In this document: piece by piece, positions 1 to 10,470 of the stretch
Position numbering within the stretch: the stretch's first letter is position 1
How the letters are laid out: each line of letters starts with the position of its first letter
Assembly: GCA_029532415.1 (NCBI GenBank)
Contig: JAQOTA010000054.1
Location: 4,092,001 to 4,156,000 of the forward strand
Direction of reading: 5' to 3'
DNA: 64,000 nt
Origin: Marasmius tenuissimus
Lineage: Eukaryota; Basidiomycota; Agaricomycetes; Agaricales; Marasmiaceae
The notes under the pieces: model-generated
Told to the model about the DNA's origin: nothing
Seen by the model: the letters and a program-made list of their open reading frames with translations, nothing else
Database searches by the model: none
Translations under genes and position numbers: made by a program

Positions 1-329
1 CTTCTTCCGACTCTACGAAGGGTATCCAGAGGCGTACTGGACGTATTCCGTTCTCTTCATCTCCTGCGAGCAAAACTGACAGTGACGACGGAAAAGGAAC
101 CCGGAAGCCAGTCGGAACTTGAGTCAATTGTACGTGTATTTTCTCTCTCAACGGAAATACCAAGAGGACTCATGTGCCTCGACCAGCTAGCGTGGACCGG
201 CAAAGTTACGGTTCCTCCTACACTCATCACAATATCAAGTCAGGAAAAACGTCGCGATCGAGTGTGAACATGGCCATTTAGGCTGTCTGTACAGTCCAAG
301 GCGATGTCGAGGCACACAAGGCCAGGCGA
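1..329. other. Left-edge intergenic DNA
   Basis: No reading frame here looks like a protein I recognise. The stretch precedes the first AA9 gene and probably holds its upstream promoter. Confidence 0.4.
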
Positions 330-336
330 TATAAAA
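330..336 (+). promoter_or_regulatory. TATA box of first AA9 gene
   Basis: The sequence reads TATAAAA, 58 bases before the start codon at 388. The tandem neighbour has TATAAAT at 2191-2197, 55 bases before its own start, so the spacing is kept between the two copies. Confidence 0.6.
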
Positions 337-387
337 TGGGAGTCGTTCCCCACCTTCACGATTTCCTCAGCTACCCGCAACTCAGCC

Positions 388-1401
388 ATGAAGACTGCAT
401 TTGCCACTTCGCTCGTTGCGCTCCTCGTTGGATCTGCCTCTGGGCACACCATCTTCCAGGAGCTGTACATCAATGGCGCTGACCAAGGTCACAACAACGG
501 TATCCGTGTCGTCAACACCAACAACGTGAGTACATTTACCAACTACCCTGTTTGCCTGCTAAAGCTTACCATGTCACCGTGTATGTAGCCCGTGATGGAT
601 GTTACGAGTAACGACATCATCTGTAACGTCAACCAACTCGTTCAGCCCGTGTCGAAGACCATAGTCAACATCCCCGCTGGTGGCCAAGTTACCACCGAGT
701 GGCACCACGGTGGAAATGGTCCCTCTCCCGGCGACGGTGACGACCCCATTGCTTCCAGCCACAAAGGACCCATCATCACGTACCTGTACGTCTTCCTCTT
801 CGTTCCCCACCCACCTACCCACCAGCCTCTTCTAACAATTTTTTCCCCGAATTTTAGGGCCAAGGTCAGCAACGCCTCCACCGCCACCACCACCGGCCTC
901 CAGTGGTTCAAGATCCAAGAAGACGGTTTTAACCCATCCACCAACACCTGGGCCGTCGACAAGTTGATCGCCAACGGGGGCAAATACACGTTCACGATGC
1001 CCAAGTGTGTCCCGACTGGACAGTACTTGATGAGACATGAGATTATCGCTCTTCATGGTGCGGGGTCGTACCCTGGTGCTCAGTTCTACGTGAGTTTGAA
1101 AGAAACTTGCGATGTGGATAAAGATCTGATTCAATGTGTTTTTCTCTTCCCCCATCCCCCCTTTCTCGTTTTTAGATTGGTTGCGCACAGGTCAGCGTAA
1201 CGGGTGGAGGAAGTGCTAGCCCTTCGACTGTCAGCTTCCCTGGTGCTTACAAGGGATCTGATCCCGGTATCACTATCGGTATCTACTACCCCCCCGTTAC
1301 GAACTACGTGATTCCAGGTTAGCATTTCGTTCGTTTCGACTAGGGAGGAATTCGCTAACGGTTTATCTACTACCACAGGACCAAAGGTTTTGACTTGCTA
1401 A
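388..1401 (+). CDS. AA9 lytic polysaccharide monooxygenase, copy 1
   Basis: This is a secreted copper enzyme that oxidatively cleaves cellulose or related beta-glucans (AA9, formerly GH61). Exons read as 388-525, 589-785, 858-1089, 1176-1317 and 1379-1401, giving 243 residues. A signal peptide of about 19 residues ([19 protein letters not shown]) ends directly before HTIFQ, so the mature chain starts with the histidine needed for the copper histidine brace. The second copper histidine lies in the HGGNG region of exon 2. The downstream MRHEIIALH and GAQFYIGCAQ segments carry the conserved His, Gln and axial Tyr. The protein ends soon after the catalytic domain, with no CBM1 cellulose-binding module. 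Copy 2 lies 845 bases downstream on the same strand with the same coding length. Family assignment is secure; substrate is unknown. Confidence 0.95.
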
Positions 1402-2190
1402 TTGCCATCATTGCATCATATTACAACTGCTTGAATTTCACGGACGGGAATACATTGCTTCAATTGTACATGAAAGTAGCCCGTTAGGCTTGTGTACGTG
1501 GGACATCGGGTGTGAACGAATCGCTGCAGGCTGTTCCTTGAGTCCTTCGACGCACGAATGCACGCGGTGATTGCCATGGCAAAGATGGCGGTTTTCGATG
1601 TTTCCTTGTTACTACGTCAGAGCGGAAGGTTTATGGACGATCTTCGGAGAAGAGTCTTGAGGTACGCCTTTGAGTTTTGACTTCTTGCAAGTTACGACAG
1701 TTCTGGATGAGTCTTTTCGCTACTTTGTGGGACCTTAGAGATGAACTGCTCTATATCAATGTCAGTACGTGTTTTGTTCAATCCAGCGACCACATTGATT
1801 AGAGCTGCTACTAGACAGAGAATATAAATACGCTGGAAGAGCCTGAAGAAGCCAATCAGGAAACCAGTGGCGTACAAGAGCAACCGGCTCGAAGTCGTAT
1901 CACTAGACTCACTCGGTCAAAGCCTCGGGAGATTCCCATCTATCCGTTTACGACTCGAGTCTCGACTCACACAAACCCAGTTTTTTCAAAATCATGTGGT
2001 CCTACTCCACAAGGCTTGCGCCGTACGGCAACCGGTATAGAATACTCAACCTCGTTCACTTGGCCCAGCCAGCGTCGGATAATGAAACTGGAAAAACGTC
2101 GCTAATAAGTGGATACTTCACTACAAGGGTTATTCCTTTGCAGGCCGAGTAGAGGAAGCTTGTTGCAGACCACGGCAACTGCAGCGAGGT
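1402..2190. other. Spacer between the tandem AA9 genes
   Basis: This spacer contains no coding frame I can support. It should hold the 3' end of copy 1 and the upstream promoter of copy 2. Confidence 0.4.
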
Positions 2191-2245
2191 ATAAATTCGA
2201 CCTGTCGTTTTCCCATAGCTCTTCAGCTAATCGCCGCCCTTCGTC

Positions 2246-3288
2246 ATGAAGACCGCCTTCGCCACTTCGCTCGTTGCATTCCTGGTTGGATCTGCCTCCG
2301 GGCACACCATCTTCCAGGCAAGTCTTATTCTTTTGGACAGGCCGTCTCGCTAACGCCAGAATCCTCCCTCCCTCCAGCAATTGTACATCGACGGTGTGGA
2401 TCAAGGTCATAACAACGGTATTCGTGTGGTCAACACCAACAACGTGAGTTACTCAGTCTACATGACCCAAACTCGGCAATCCTTACATGTTCGCGTCTCT
2501 TCCCTCTCGTAGCCCGTGATGGACGTCGATAGCAGCGACATTGCTTGCAACGTCAACCAACTTGTCCAACCCGTCTCTCAGAGCATCATCAACGTACCCG
2601 CAGGATCTAAGGTCACCACTGAATGGCACCACGGCGGCAATGGCGCTGATCCCAACGACGGTGACGACCCCATTGCCGACAGTCACAAAGGACCCATCAT
2701 CACTTACCTGTAAGCCTCTCCTTGATTGATCCTCGAAGTCGGCCTCTAACGCCGGTCAACAGAGCCAAGGTCGCCAACGCTTCCACTGCATCCACCTCCG
2801 GCCTCGAATGGTTCAAAGTCCACGAGGAAGGCTACGACGCATCCACCCAAACCTGGGCCGTCGACAAGCTCATCGCCGACGACGGCAAATACACCTTCAC
2901 CATGCCCAGCTGTGTTCCTTCGGGTCAATATTTGATGAGGCACGAGATTATCGCCCTTCATGGTGCGGGTTCGTACCCCGGTGCTCAGTTCTACGTGAGT
3001 GTTCTTCTCCCGATTGTGCTCGAAACCGCCGACTGACCATTGGTGTGCTCTCTCCCCAACAGATGGGCTGCGCCCAGATCTCGGTAACGGGCGGTGGTAG
3101 TGCCTCTCCTTCTACGGTCAGCTTCCCTGGTGCGTACAAGGGATCTGACCCTGGCATCACGATCAGCATCTACTGGCCACCCATTGAGCACTACCAGATT
3201 CCAGGTAAGCTTCGGGTCGTTCAGCTTTGCAAAATCTAGTTGGCTGAGAAATTGCTTTTCTACAGGACCACAAGTCTTGACTTGTTAA
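2246..3288 (+). CDS. AA9 lytic polysaccharide monooxygenase, copy 2
   Basis: This is the tandem paralogue of the gene at 388, also 243 residues. It has a nearly identical signal peptide, mature N-terminal HTIFQ, and the same [14 protein letters not shown] and GAQFY landmarks, so it should be an active secreted copper monooxygenase without a CBM1. Exons read as 2246-2317, 2378-2443, 2513-2709, 2763-2994, 3063-3204 and 3266-3288. Four intron positions match copy 1 exactly. The additional first intron (2318-2377) has a GC donor (CAG/gcaagt) instead of GT and divides the sequence that is a single 138-nt exon in copy 1. A TATA motif lies at 2191-2197. Keeping two near-identical enzymes suggests dosage or differential regulation, which is inference. 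Confidence 0.95.
2318..2377 (+). other. GC-AG intron unique to AA9 copy 2
   Basis: The 60-nt intron starts gcaagt and ends ctccag. Removing it restores the reading frame and brings exon 1+2 to 138 nt, exactly the length of exon 1 in copy 1. Confidence 0.8.
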
Positions 3289-3563
3289 TCGTAATCAACA
3301 TTGTACCATATCTGATAGATAGACGCGAAATTCATACCCGAGAATACTTTGAAGATCGAATGACTTGAGCCACCGAAAAAGGCCCGGAGGCTGAGGACGT
3401 CCTAAAATTAATTCTAGAGCTCGGCCATTAGATGGAGGAGAGGCATTTCATGATATTCATGGTTTCAGATGATACAGAACAACGTGAGGAAATAGAAAGA
3501 CATATACTATACACGTAGCATAAACAGACGGGAATACTTATATGAAACACTGAGCCCAAATAA

Positions 3564-4355
3564 CTAGAGAATCATCGCATTCTCGCGCTTTAGCACTCTG
3601 TGCTTCCTCACGAACTTCTCTTCTTGTCTCCCCTCTCGGTCCTCCATCATACGATCATATTCCTGCTGGAAAATTTGATTAACCCTAGCCTGATCAGCCA
3701 ACTCTCTCTCCCGTTCGCCATGAGCACTGGTGTCCTCGACGACCAGGGCAAGTCGCTGACTACACTCTCCAGGAGATCGTACCCAATTCCCCGGAATACT
3801 TTCAACGATATCCCGTGAACTCGGAAAACGAAATTGTGGTAGGTACTGGTGAGGGAGCTCGCTGGATACGGTTGTGGATGCGTTCGAACTGAGATCATCT
3901 CCAATCGGCGGTGGAATGAGGGTGAGGTTCTCCACGTCAAAGCGTACGCGTTGGCTGGGATGTTGCGTCGAAGTACGGAACCGGGAGTCGTCAATGTCAT
4001 CCATGGACATGACCAACGGTGTCCCATATGTAGAAGGATAGGGCGAAGATGCGAAGTGCGTAGGGAAGTCAGGTTTGAGAACTGGGGCATCCGACTTGCG
4101 TGGCGCCCTTGGTGTCTCCGGCCATGCCCTCGTGAGGGTACGTTCGGGGGTCAAGGCGGTAGGCTGAGGGGGCTTGCTTCCGCCCTTTGGTTTGGCCTTG
4201 TGTCTTCCCGCCGCGGGAGTTGTCGCTCTGGCTTTCGGCGTCATGGTAGTGGTGCGTTTGCGAGTGGTGGACCCTGTAGTAACTGGGGTCTGGTTGGCAT
4301 TGTGATTAACGCCCTGCTGGGCGCGAGCACGGGCTTGGCTTCGTGTTAGGACCAT
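3564..4355 (-). CDS. Unrecognised, largely disordered protein
   Basis: A single open frame of 263 residues has no obvious intron. It begins MVLTRSQARARAQQ and continues with Thr-, Pro-, Lys- and Arg-rich low-complexity sequence, then a more ordered C-terminal part with an acidic and basic helical tail (EGRQEEKFVRKHRVLKREN). I see no signal peptide, membrane segment or known domain. The basic N-terminal third would suit a nuclear or nucleic-acid-associated protein, but that is only composition. It is convergent with AA9 copy 2, ending about 275 bases from that gene's stop. The frame is uninterrupted, but the gene call rests on length alone. Confidence 0.5.
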   Translation of the reverse strand: MVLTRSQARARAQQGVNHNANQTPVTTGSTTRKRTTTMTPKARATTPAAGRHKAKPKGGSKPPQPTALTPERTLTRAWPETPRAPRKSDAPVLKPDFPTHFASSPYPSTYGTPLVMSMDDIDDSRFRTSTQHPSQRVRFDVENLTLIPPPIGDDLSSNASTTVSSELPHQYLPQFRFPSSRDIVESIPGNWVRSPGECSQRLALVVEDTSAHGERERELADQARVNQIFQQEYDRMMEDREGRQEEKFVRKHRVLKRENAMIL

Positions 4356-5019
4356 ATTTGAGAATGAAAGATGTGTTTCGAGAGGTTGTCTTTGATGTGG
4401 GGGAAGAATGAGGTTTCAGTGGCAAGAGATGGTGCTCCCTTTTAAACACCCATTTGTGGCCGCTTAGCATTCAGGGTCGATATGCTCATAGGCCGTTGTT
4501 GGGCAATGCGCAATCGGTGGCATCGTGCTTTGTCCTGAGCCACGAGCCACAGCCTACAGGACAAAGAGCTGAAAGACGATTGTGGCCCGTGGGAACAGAG
4601 TGGCAAGCGCGTGGCACCAGGTGTGAATTTGGTGGCTTACCCTGTACCGACGACCCTGCGACAATGAAAAGATCGATGGGATGAGATACAGTACATAGAT
4701 AGGTTTGTAGATGGTCACTCACATAGGGTGGCCAATGTGACAGTTTCACTTAAATCTGCCGCCCCGCTATCTCTCAACATGTAGAAGAGTGATCGCATCG
4801 AACTCGTGGGTAGCATCACCTAAAGAAATCGCGTTGATATTGCGCGTATCTGGCAAGGAGGGAGTGGTAAGCAAGCCAAATCATGTAAGTCACGTTCGGC
4901 GTCGAGTATCCTAGAGTATCATGCCTCGGTCACCGAGCCTCAGCCTCTGATTTTGGGTGTGCTCAGTCAGCGGTTTACTAAGGGTGCTCCGTGCACGTGA
5001 GTCAAATCAATGCCATCCC
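4356..5019. other. Divergent intergenic region
   Basis: This region lies between the minus-strand gene ending its 5' side at 4355 and the thioredoxin gene. No coding frame is convincing. It should contain both promoters. Confidence 0.4.
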
Positions 5020-5099
5020 TATAAAAGCGGTCAGCGCGATGGAGGAAGTAAGAAACCGAACTCGAAACATACATACACGACAGCCCCAAGTCCAAACCA

Positions 5100-5602
5100 A
5101 TGTCCGGTGTTAAAGCAATCAACTCTTTTGAAGATTTCCAAAACATTGTGAGTTGCCCTCACTCGAAAGTGAAAGCAAATACTTATCAAGAACCCTTCTC
5201 CAGACTAGGGGAGATAAACCCGTCGTCATTGACTTCTGGGCTCCGTGGTGTGGGCCATGCAAGATGATATCTCCAATATTCGAGAAGTTCTCCCAACACC
5301 CCGACTATTCGAACAGCGTGGATTTCTACAAGGTCGATATTGACGACCAGCAGGAAATTGCGAGCCATATGGGTATCCGAGCGGTGCGTTTCCTTCGCAA
5401 TAATTTCTTCGGAGCGCAACGCTTACAATAGGCGACGAACAGATACCTCATTTTCAGGCATTCAAGGGAGGAGAGAAAATCGGTGACCCAGTCGCAGGTG
5501 CGAATCCGCAGGCGCTTCAGGTATGTCCCAATGAACCCGAACGACGAGGATAGCGGCTGACGGGTCTGAGGGTAGTCATTGTTGAGCAGCGCCACTGCAT
5601 GA
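5100..5602 (+). CDS. Thioredoxin (WCGPC)
   Basis: This is a small cytosolic disulfide reductase that passes electrons from thioredoxin reductase to peroxiredoxins, ribonucleotide reductase and similar partners. Exons 5100-5147, 5204-5383, 5443-5520 and 5576-5602 give 110 residues, the usual thioredoxin length. The active site is FWAPWCGPCKM in exon 2. The cis-proline motif is the IP at the start of exon 3 (AIPHFQAFKGG), and the C-terminal helix is short. No targeting sequence is seen. A TATA box (TATAAAA, 5020-5026) lies 80 bases before the start. Trx proteins usually have a Thr before the cis-Pro; here it is Ile-Pro-His, a mild deviation. Confidence 0.93.
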
Positions 5603-5994
5603 ACTGCGAGGTAGTTTCGGTATACTTCATCGCATCACAGAATTCCGATAGAATCATCACAGGTTTCAATGTACAGTATTCAAGATCTAATGTACTCGCC
5701 AATGAGTTGTTTGGAGTTGGATAGCGAAGCAGACGTACCTCTATAAGCTCTGCATTTTCACTGCAAGTCCCTCAAGTTCTTGTTCAAAACTCTGAGGACG
5801 GGAGTCGTCGATGATGATGGTTCAGGACAGGACAATGGTTTTGTAGTCAACCGGATGAACGGTCCGTGACCCTAACCCCGCCTGTATATATATATGTCTT
5901 TACGTGACCATAACAATCGCGCCTTGGGTCGTCTCCTCCACTTCACCTTCAAGGGAGTGTCTTCAATAGCGCTGATCGAGAGCGGTTCTCTGAC

Positions 5995-6380
5995 ATGGTG
6001 AAAATACTGAATTCATATGAATATTTTTTTCTGACTTTTTACTTTGAACTTCCAGAGTGCGCTATTCAACTTCCAATCTCTCCTCCTCGTCCTATTACTC
6101 GCAGTCTGCACTTGTACATACGTGCGTGCTCTGGCACCACGGCTTATTGACAGAAATAAAGAAGGGTGGGTTTTGACACCCTTCTAAATGCAGAAAGGAG
6201 CCTCATCCCCGCCCTGCCAGGTTTCTGGGGCTGTTCTTCATGGCTGCGCGGATCGGTGGGTGTCCCGCTCGCTTTCGTACATTCGTGCTGAAGGACCGGT
6301 TTTGCATTCAAGGTGAAAGGCTGTCTCCATACGTTGCTTTGGCATGCTTAGCAATGGCCGGTCACATTCTTATGCAATGA
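5995..6380 (+). CDS. kish: Kish / TMEM167 family secretory-pathway protein
   Basis: This is a tiny two-helix membrane protein of the Golgi, required in the early secretory pathway in animals (Kish/TMEM167 family). It is split so finely that no exon exceeds 110 nt: 5995-5997 (the ATG alone), 6056-6165, 6221-6255 and 6313-6380. The joined product is 71 residues and begins [18 protein letters not shown]. The central part holds the conserved block around [18 protein letters not shown], followed by [11 protein letters not shown] and a second hydrophobic helix ending AGHILMQ. Length and landmarks match the family, which is about 72 residues. The start codon is separated from the rest by an intron, a structure easily missed. 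A TATATATATA run at 5886-5895 lies about 100 bases upstream. Confidence 0.9.
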
Positions 6381-7170
6381 TACCTATCACCTTGTGCCAA
6401 CCGCCGTATCAAAGCGTTGCGACAACCCGTCATATTGGCACAGTGTGCACTATGGGAGCCGGAAGTGATGCGGTAATCTTTTCGTATTTATAGTAGTGTC
6501 TACGGGGCATTAAATAAGGTGATGGTATATCTGGTATGTCTTCGAGGATGTTTGTATAGAATCGCCCGTACGCTTACTACATCAACTGTCTCGTTCACGG
6601 CCCAGAAGGGTAGTGGCTGGGGAACAACGGTGTCGTAGGGTTCTTGAGTGAGAAAAAGCTACATCATTCGTTTATAGTGAGCTTTCTCATGATTCAATAA
6701 CACGAGCAGATTGCCTTTCTGAACACGGTCTAGGCCTACTGTGCATAAGTACCATTGTTGACTCATTGATGGTTCCCACCTTGGTCTTCTGGCTTATAAG
6801 CGCTACGGAAGTCTGTCCTGCTTCTTTCTCTCCTTCCATCATCTGGTATAGCAGAATCTCTCGCAGTCGTCCTTCAACGAAACGCTAGTGACGGTGTACA
6901 GTATGGGATTTCGAATGTTCAACTTATTTGTATGGAAGAACTCGTCCCAATGTGGATGAATCTGACTCTATCTCACTCACATTTCCAACGTTCTTGATAC
7001 ATCTGGTTTCTGAATCATGAGCGCTAAGCGGTGAGCATCAGTGGCAGTGGCCAGTAGCCCGCCGAATGACACCGGCTTCGATCTTGGCCCATGGGAGCAA
7101 GCGACGCGTCAGTCACGTTACCGTTTGATCGGGCCGATAGAAGCTCACTGCTCCTTTCCTTTCGACCATC
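6381..7170. other. Intergenic DNA, nothing recognised
   Basis: I read both strands and found no coding segment with supporting splice sites. The stretch separates kish from the MYND gene. Confidence 0.4.
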
Positions 7171-9556
7171 ATGGCAGAATCTCTGGCTGTAGCCGTTCGG
7201 AACGCTACACTGGAGAAACAGCCGAGAGCACACGCAAACGGTTTATCAGCTTTCGAACTCGAAGAACTCCAAAAAAGATTGCCAAGTTTGACGGAAGTCA
7301 GAAACGAGGCTGACCTAGGTGAGTCTAAAGCTCCTGTCTGATGGTGATTTTTTCGCTCATCTCGACTTTCCCTGATAGCTCGAAAGATGATGAGCGAGCC
7401 ACCTCCTACTGACTGTTATGGAATGGAGGAAACTGGGGAATCATTAGGGATTTTGCATCCATCCATAGCATACCACGTTATGCTTCCGAAGACCTACGTT
7501 TTCTCATATTTCTGTCACGAAGACGACGGTTGGTATGATTCTCTATTTGAGTTGAGTGCTATCTCATACAACTTTTTTTACCAGTACCAGAGGATCTTCG
7601 GGTCATCTGTCTTTGGGCCCTTCAACACAAAGTGCGTGCAGTGGTGGAAGGTTCTGACAAACAACTCCGGAGAATTCTCGCCACGCCGGAAGGAAAGGTT
7701 CTTCCAGATGCAAGGGTGGTTATGGTACACCTTCTAGTTTTGTTCCGCCGTATCCCACATACTCATACTTCGCAGGAGAGCCAGAGTCGAGTCAAGGCCA
7801 TAGCACACCTCTTGTCAGATTATCAAGTTGCCGTCTCGACCTAGTTCTAACATTTTTCAACCTTAGATCTCCGCAGATCAACATACCAGAGCAGGCCCTA
7901 CCGCACGTCGAAGCCCTGTTGAGGATCGACGAGTCTCAGGGATCAGACTCGCGCCCCAACGATGCCTTCTTGAGAAACCCGTTCGTCCACGCCAACTTCC
8001 TCTGCCAGTTTGACATCAACTCTTAGCAACCAATACAGAAATCTTTATACGGTTTATGGGACGATTCTAGCCCGTACAAAGACTAGGAACGAAAGGGCGA
8101 AGGTGGTGTTGGAACGCATTCTAAACGACATTGATAAAGTCGGAGAAAGGCCTAAAGCGATGTTCATTCAAGTGAGGTTGTACCTCTCCCGGGTTCTTCG
8201 TCGGATGGGGGAACTTGAAGAAGCCAAAAAGCAGTACGCCCTTGACTGGTCTTTTTCGCTATCGGCCTACTAATGCACAATCAGCGAAACCTACCTCATA
8301 ACGTGGTTTCGGAAAAACCCTCATAAAACCCCTGAGAAATATCTTCGAGATTGGTTTGAGACGGAAACAACGGCTGACCCGGTCTTGGAGGGCCTAGGAG
8401 GAATGAATTGGTTCAAAAAGAAGGTCACCCATAAAGCGATTGACCGGCAGACCAGACACTGCTTCAATTGCGGCCAGTATGAGACTACTACAACAAAGCT
8501 ACTGCGCTGTGCAAAGTGCCAGTATGCTTATTACTGGTGGGTCATTGATCTAAATTTACACTGCTTCCTTAAGTTGACACAACCGCCGGTCGTTCCAGCT
8601 CAAGGCAATGTCAAGTGCAGAACCATCCTTACCACAAGTAAGTCTACAGCATGCTTTTCGTAGGCGTGTGGGTGCGTTTTAACAAGTGTCTGGTTCCCTA
8701 GGGCCAGCTGTGCGTAAGTTCAATTGTATCGCAACGTAATCAGGATGCTTCACTGCTGACATTGATTCTAGAACAAGTGCTGTCAATATAAAAAGGGCTA
8801 AAGATCTGAAAGCAACAGCCCCAGATGTCGCAAAATGCATCGAGGACTGGCGCCTCTACAGTACCTCCGGCCACGATGATGTTTCGACATCCCATGCCCT
8901 CGGTCTTCATCACGATCCAAACCGTGGTAAGGACCTCATACTCATCAAAAAGGTGGAATACGTCCCGCAGGGTGGCAGGGATGTATTGGATCGTTTTAGA
9001 GTTGTCGCGGCAGGGGTCTTTCGGATCAGGGATGTGCTCAGAGACATTGAGCGACTCCTGAGTTATAGCGAAGGTACAGGTGATGCGTTGATCAAGGAGA
9101 TGCGTGAGGAATTTGAGAATGGGCCTGGGAGAGGAGGAACAACATATCCATTCTTCACCTTCTTGATATCCGACGACGTGAGGATTGAGAATCACTTGGG
9201 TGCCGGTGAGCTCCCTTGTCAATGTAGTACCCTCTTCAATCGAAGCTAACCTGGTCATAGGTGGAATTGGCCAAGCAAGACTTCGTAGTTTTGACTATGA
9301 TCCTGAATGGCGCAAACTTCTGAACCGAGGCAAGAAATGGACTGTCGAACCATTATGTCTACGGAGCGGGGCCAAGGACATTGAACGCGATTACACTCTA
9401 CTCAACCCACAGAAGGATGAAAGCACTGCCAAGGCCGCTATAGCTCAGAGTGAATCTGGAGGACAAACAACTTCCGGTCAAAACACCCCATCCAGGAAGG
9501 TGGACACTGCCGGCCCTGCTGCGGCCTTGCCTCGTCTTCGAGGGATGTTCAAGTAA
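7171..9556 (+). CDS. MYND-type zinc-finger protein
   Basis: Eleven exons read as 7171-7318, 7379-7528, 7591-7724, 7776-7826, 7877-7932, 8009-8233, 8285-8536, 8600-8638, 8702-8713, 8772-9205 and 9261-9556. The N-terminal half is helical and includes a TPR-like stretch (exon 6, ending RRMGELEEAKK). The MYND finger begins HCFNCGQYE in exon 7, continues LLRCAKCQYAYYC across the exon 7/8 join, then SRQCQ...HPYHKASC over exons 8 and 9. This gives the family's C-x2-C, C-x2-C, C-x3-C and H-x3-C ligands. MYND fingers bind proline-rich partner peptides. Exon 9 is only 12 nt and supplies the last ligand. The C-terminal part resembles other Agaricomycete MYND proteins of unknown role. The join 7932/8009 uses a weak donor and is the least certain. 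Confidence 0.85.
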
Positions 9557-10470
9557 CTCAACTAGCAGTACCTCAGCCCATCCCCACATAGCATTATCAT
9601 CTTCCAATGGGCGTCTACATGTACTTGGCACAAGGTGTCCTCGAGTAGTCAGTCTCGGGTTTGCCTCCATGCGCGTTTTTATGATCTTCGAGTCAAGAGC
9701 ACTCGATATACTGCACCTAGTTACGTTAATACAATGCAAGTGTCAAATCATTATTATAACATACTTTCCTGCGGAAGGAAGTTTCCGATATTGTCACCAT
9801 TTGTGCACTTCGTGACGTGCAGGTTTGAATTTGGCATCCCATCCTTTTGAGCAAGCATTCACCGAATCAACAGGTACTTCCAGAGGACATGGACGCTCGA
9901 ACTTATAGAGTCTGATTTCGGACGAACGACAGGTACAGGAACTACTGCTGCCACTCAAGGGTGAATTTCGGAGAATGTTCCAAAGGCCGAACAGGGAGTA
10001 TCGCCCAAGTCAGCCGATTGTATGCTTTTGAATGGGAAATGGGGAAAGGACCTGCCAAGTAGTTTGAGACCCACGACTGACATCGTTTGGTATCGTTCTC
10101 CCAGATAAAACCTGAACGTAGAAAGGGCCCGAGAGTCACGATCCACCGCGCACGAGAATGGAAGATGAGGGCGTGTACAGGTATGAGCTTGATTGGCTTA
10201 TCGTGTTCAATGCGGGGTCTCGTACGAGTCCTCAAATCGAAACCGAGAGACGACACGGAAAGGAACTTGGCTGTGGGCGTCGCGAGCTCCGCCTACCTCG
10301 AGTCACGGAACGTGCAGTTCTGAGTCCATCAAATGACAGGCGGAACGTTGGGCTTCAGGGAACGTACAAAATAGACCGTAAACCATCGTTTGAGTCGAGA
10401 TCCATACCCCCACACGATCACGAAAGCCCAAATTCAATGAAGTAGTATTCCAATAGTACCTCTTCGCGAA
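9557..10470. other. Convergent intergenic region
   Basis: This region lies between the 3' ends of the MYND gene and the MFS transporter. Short frames exist on both strands, but none has splice support or a known motif. Confidence 0.4.
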
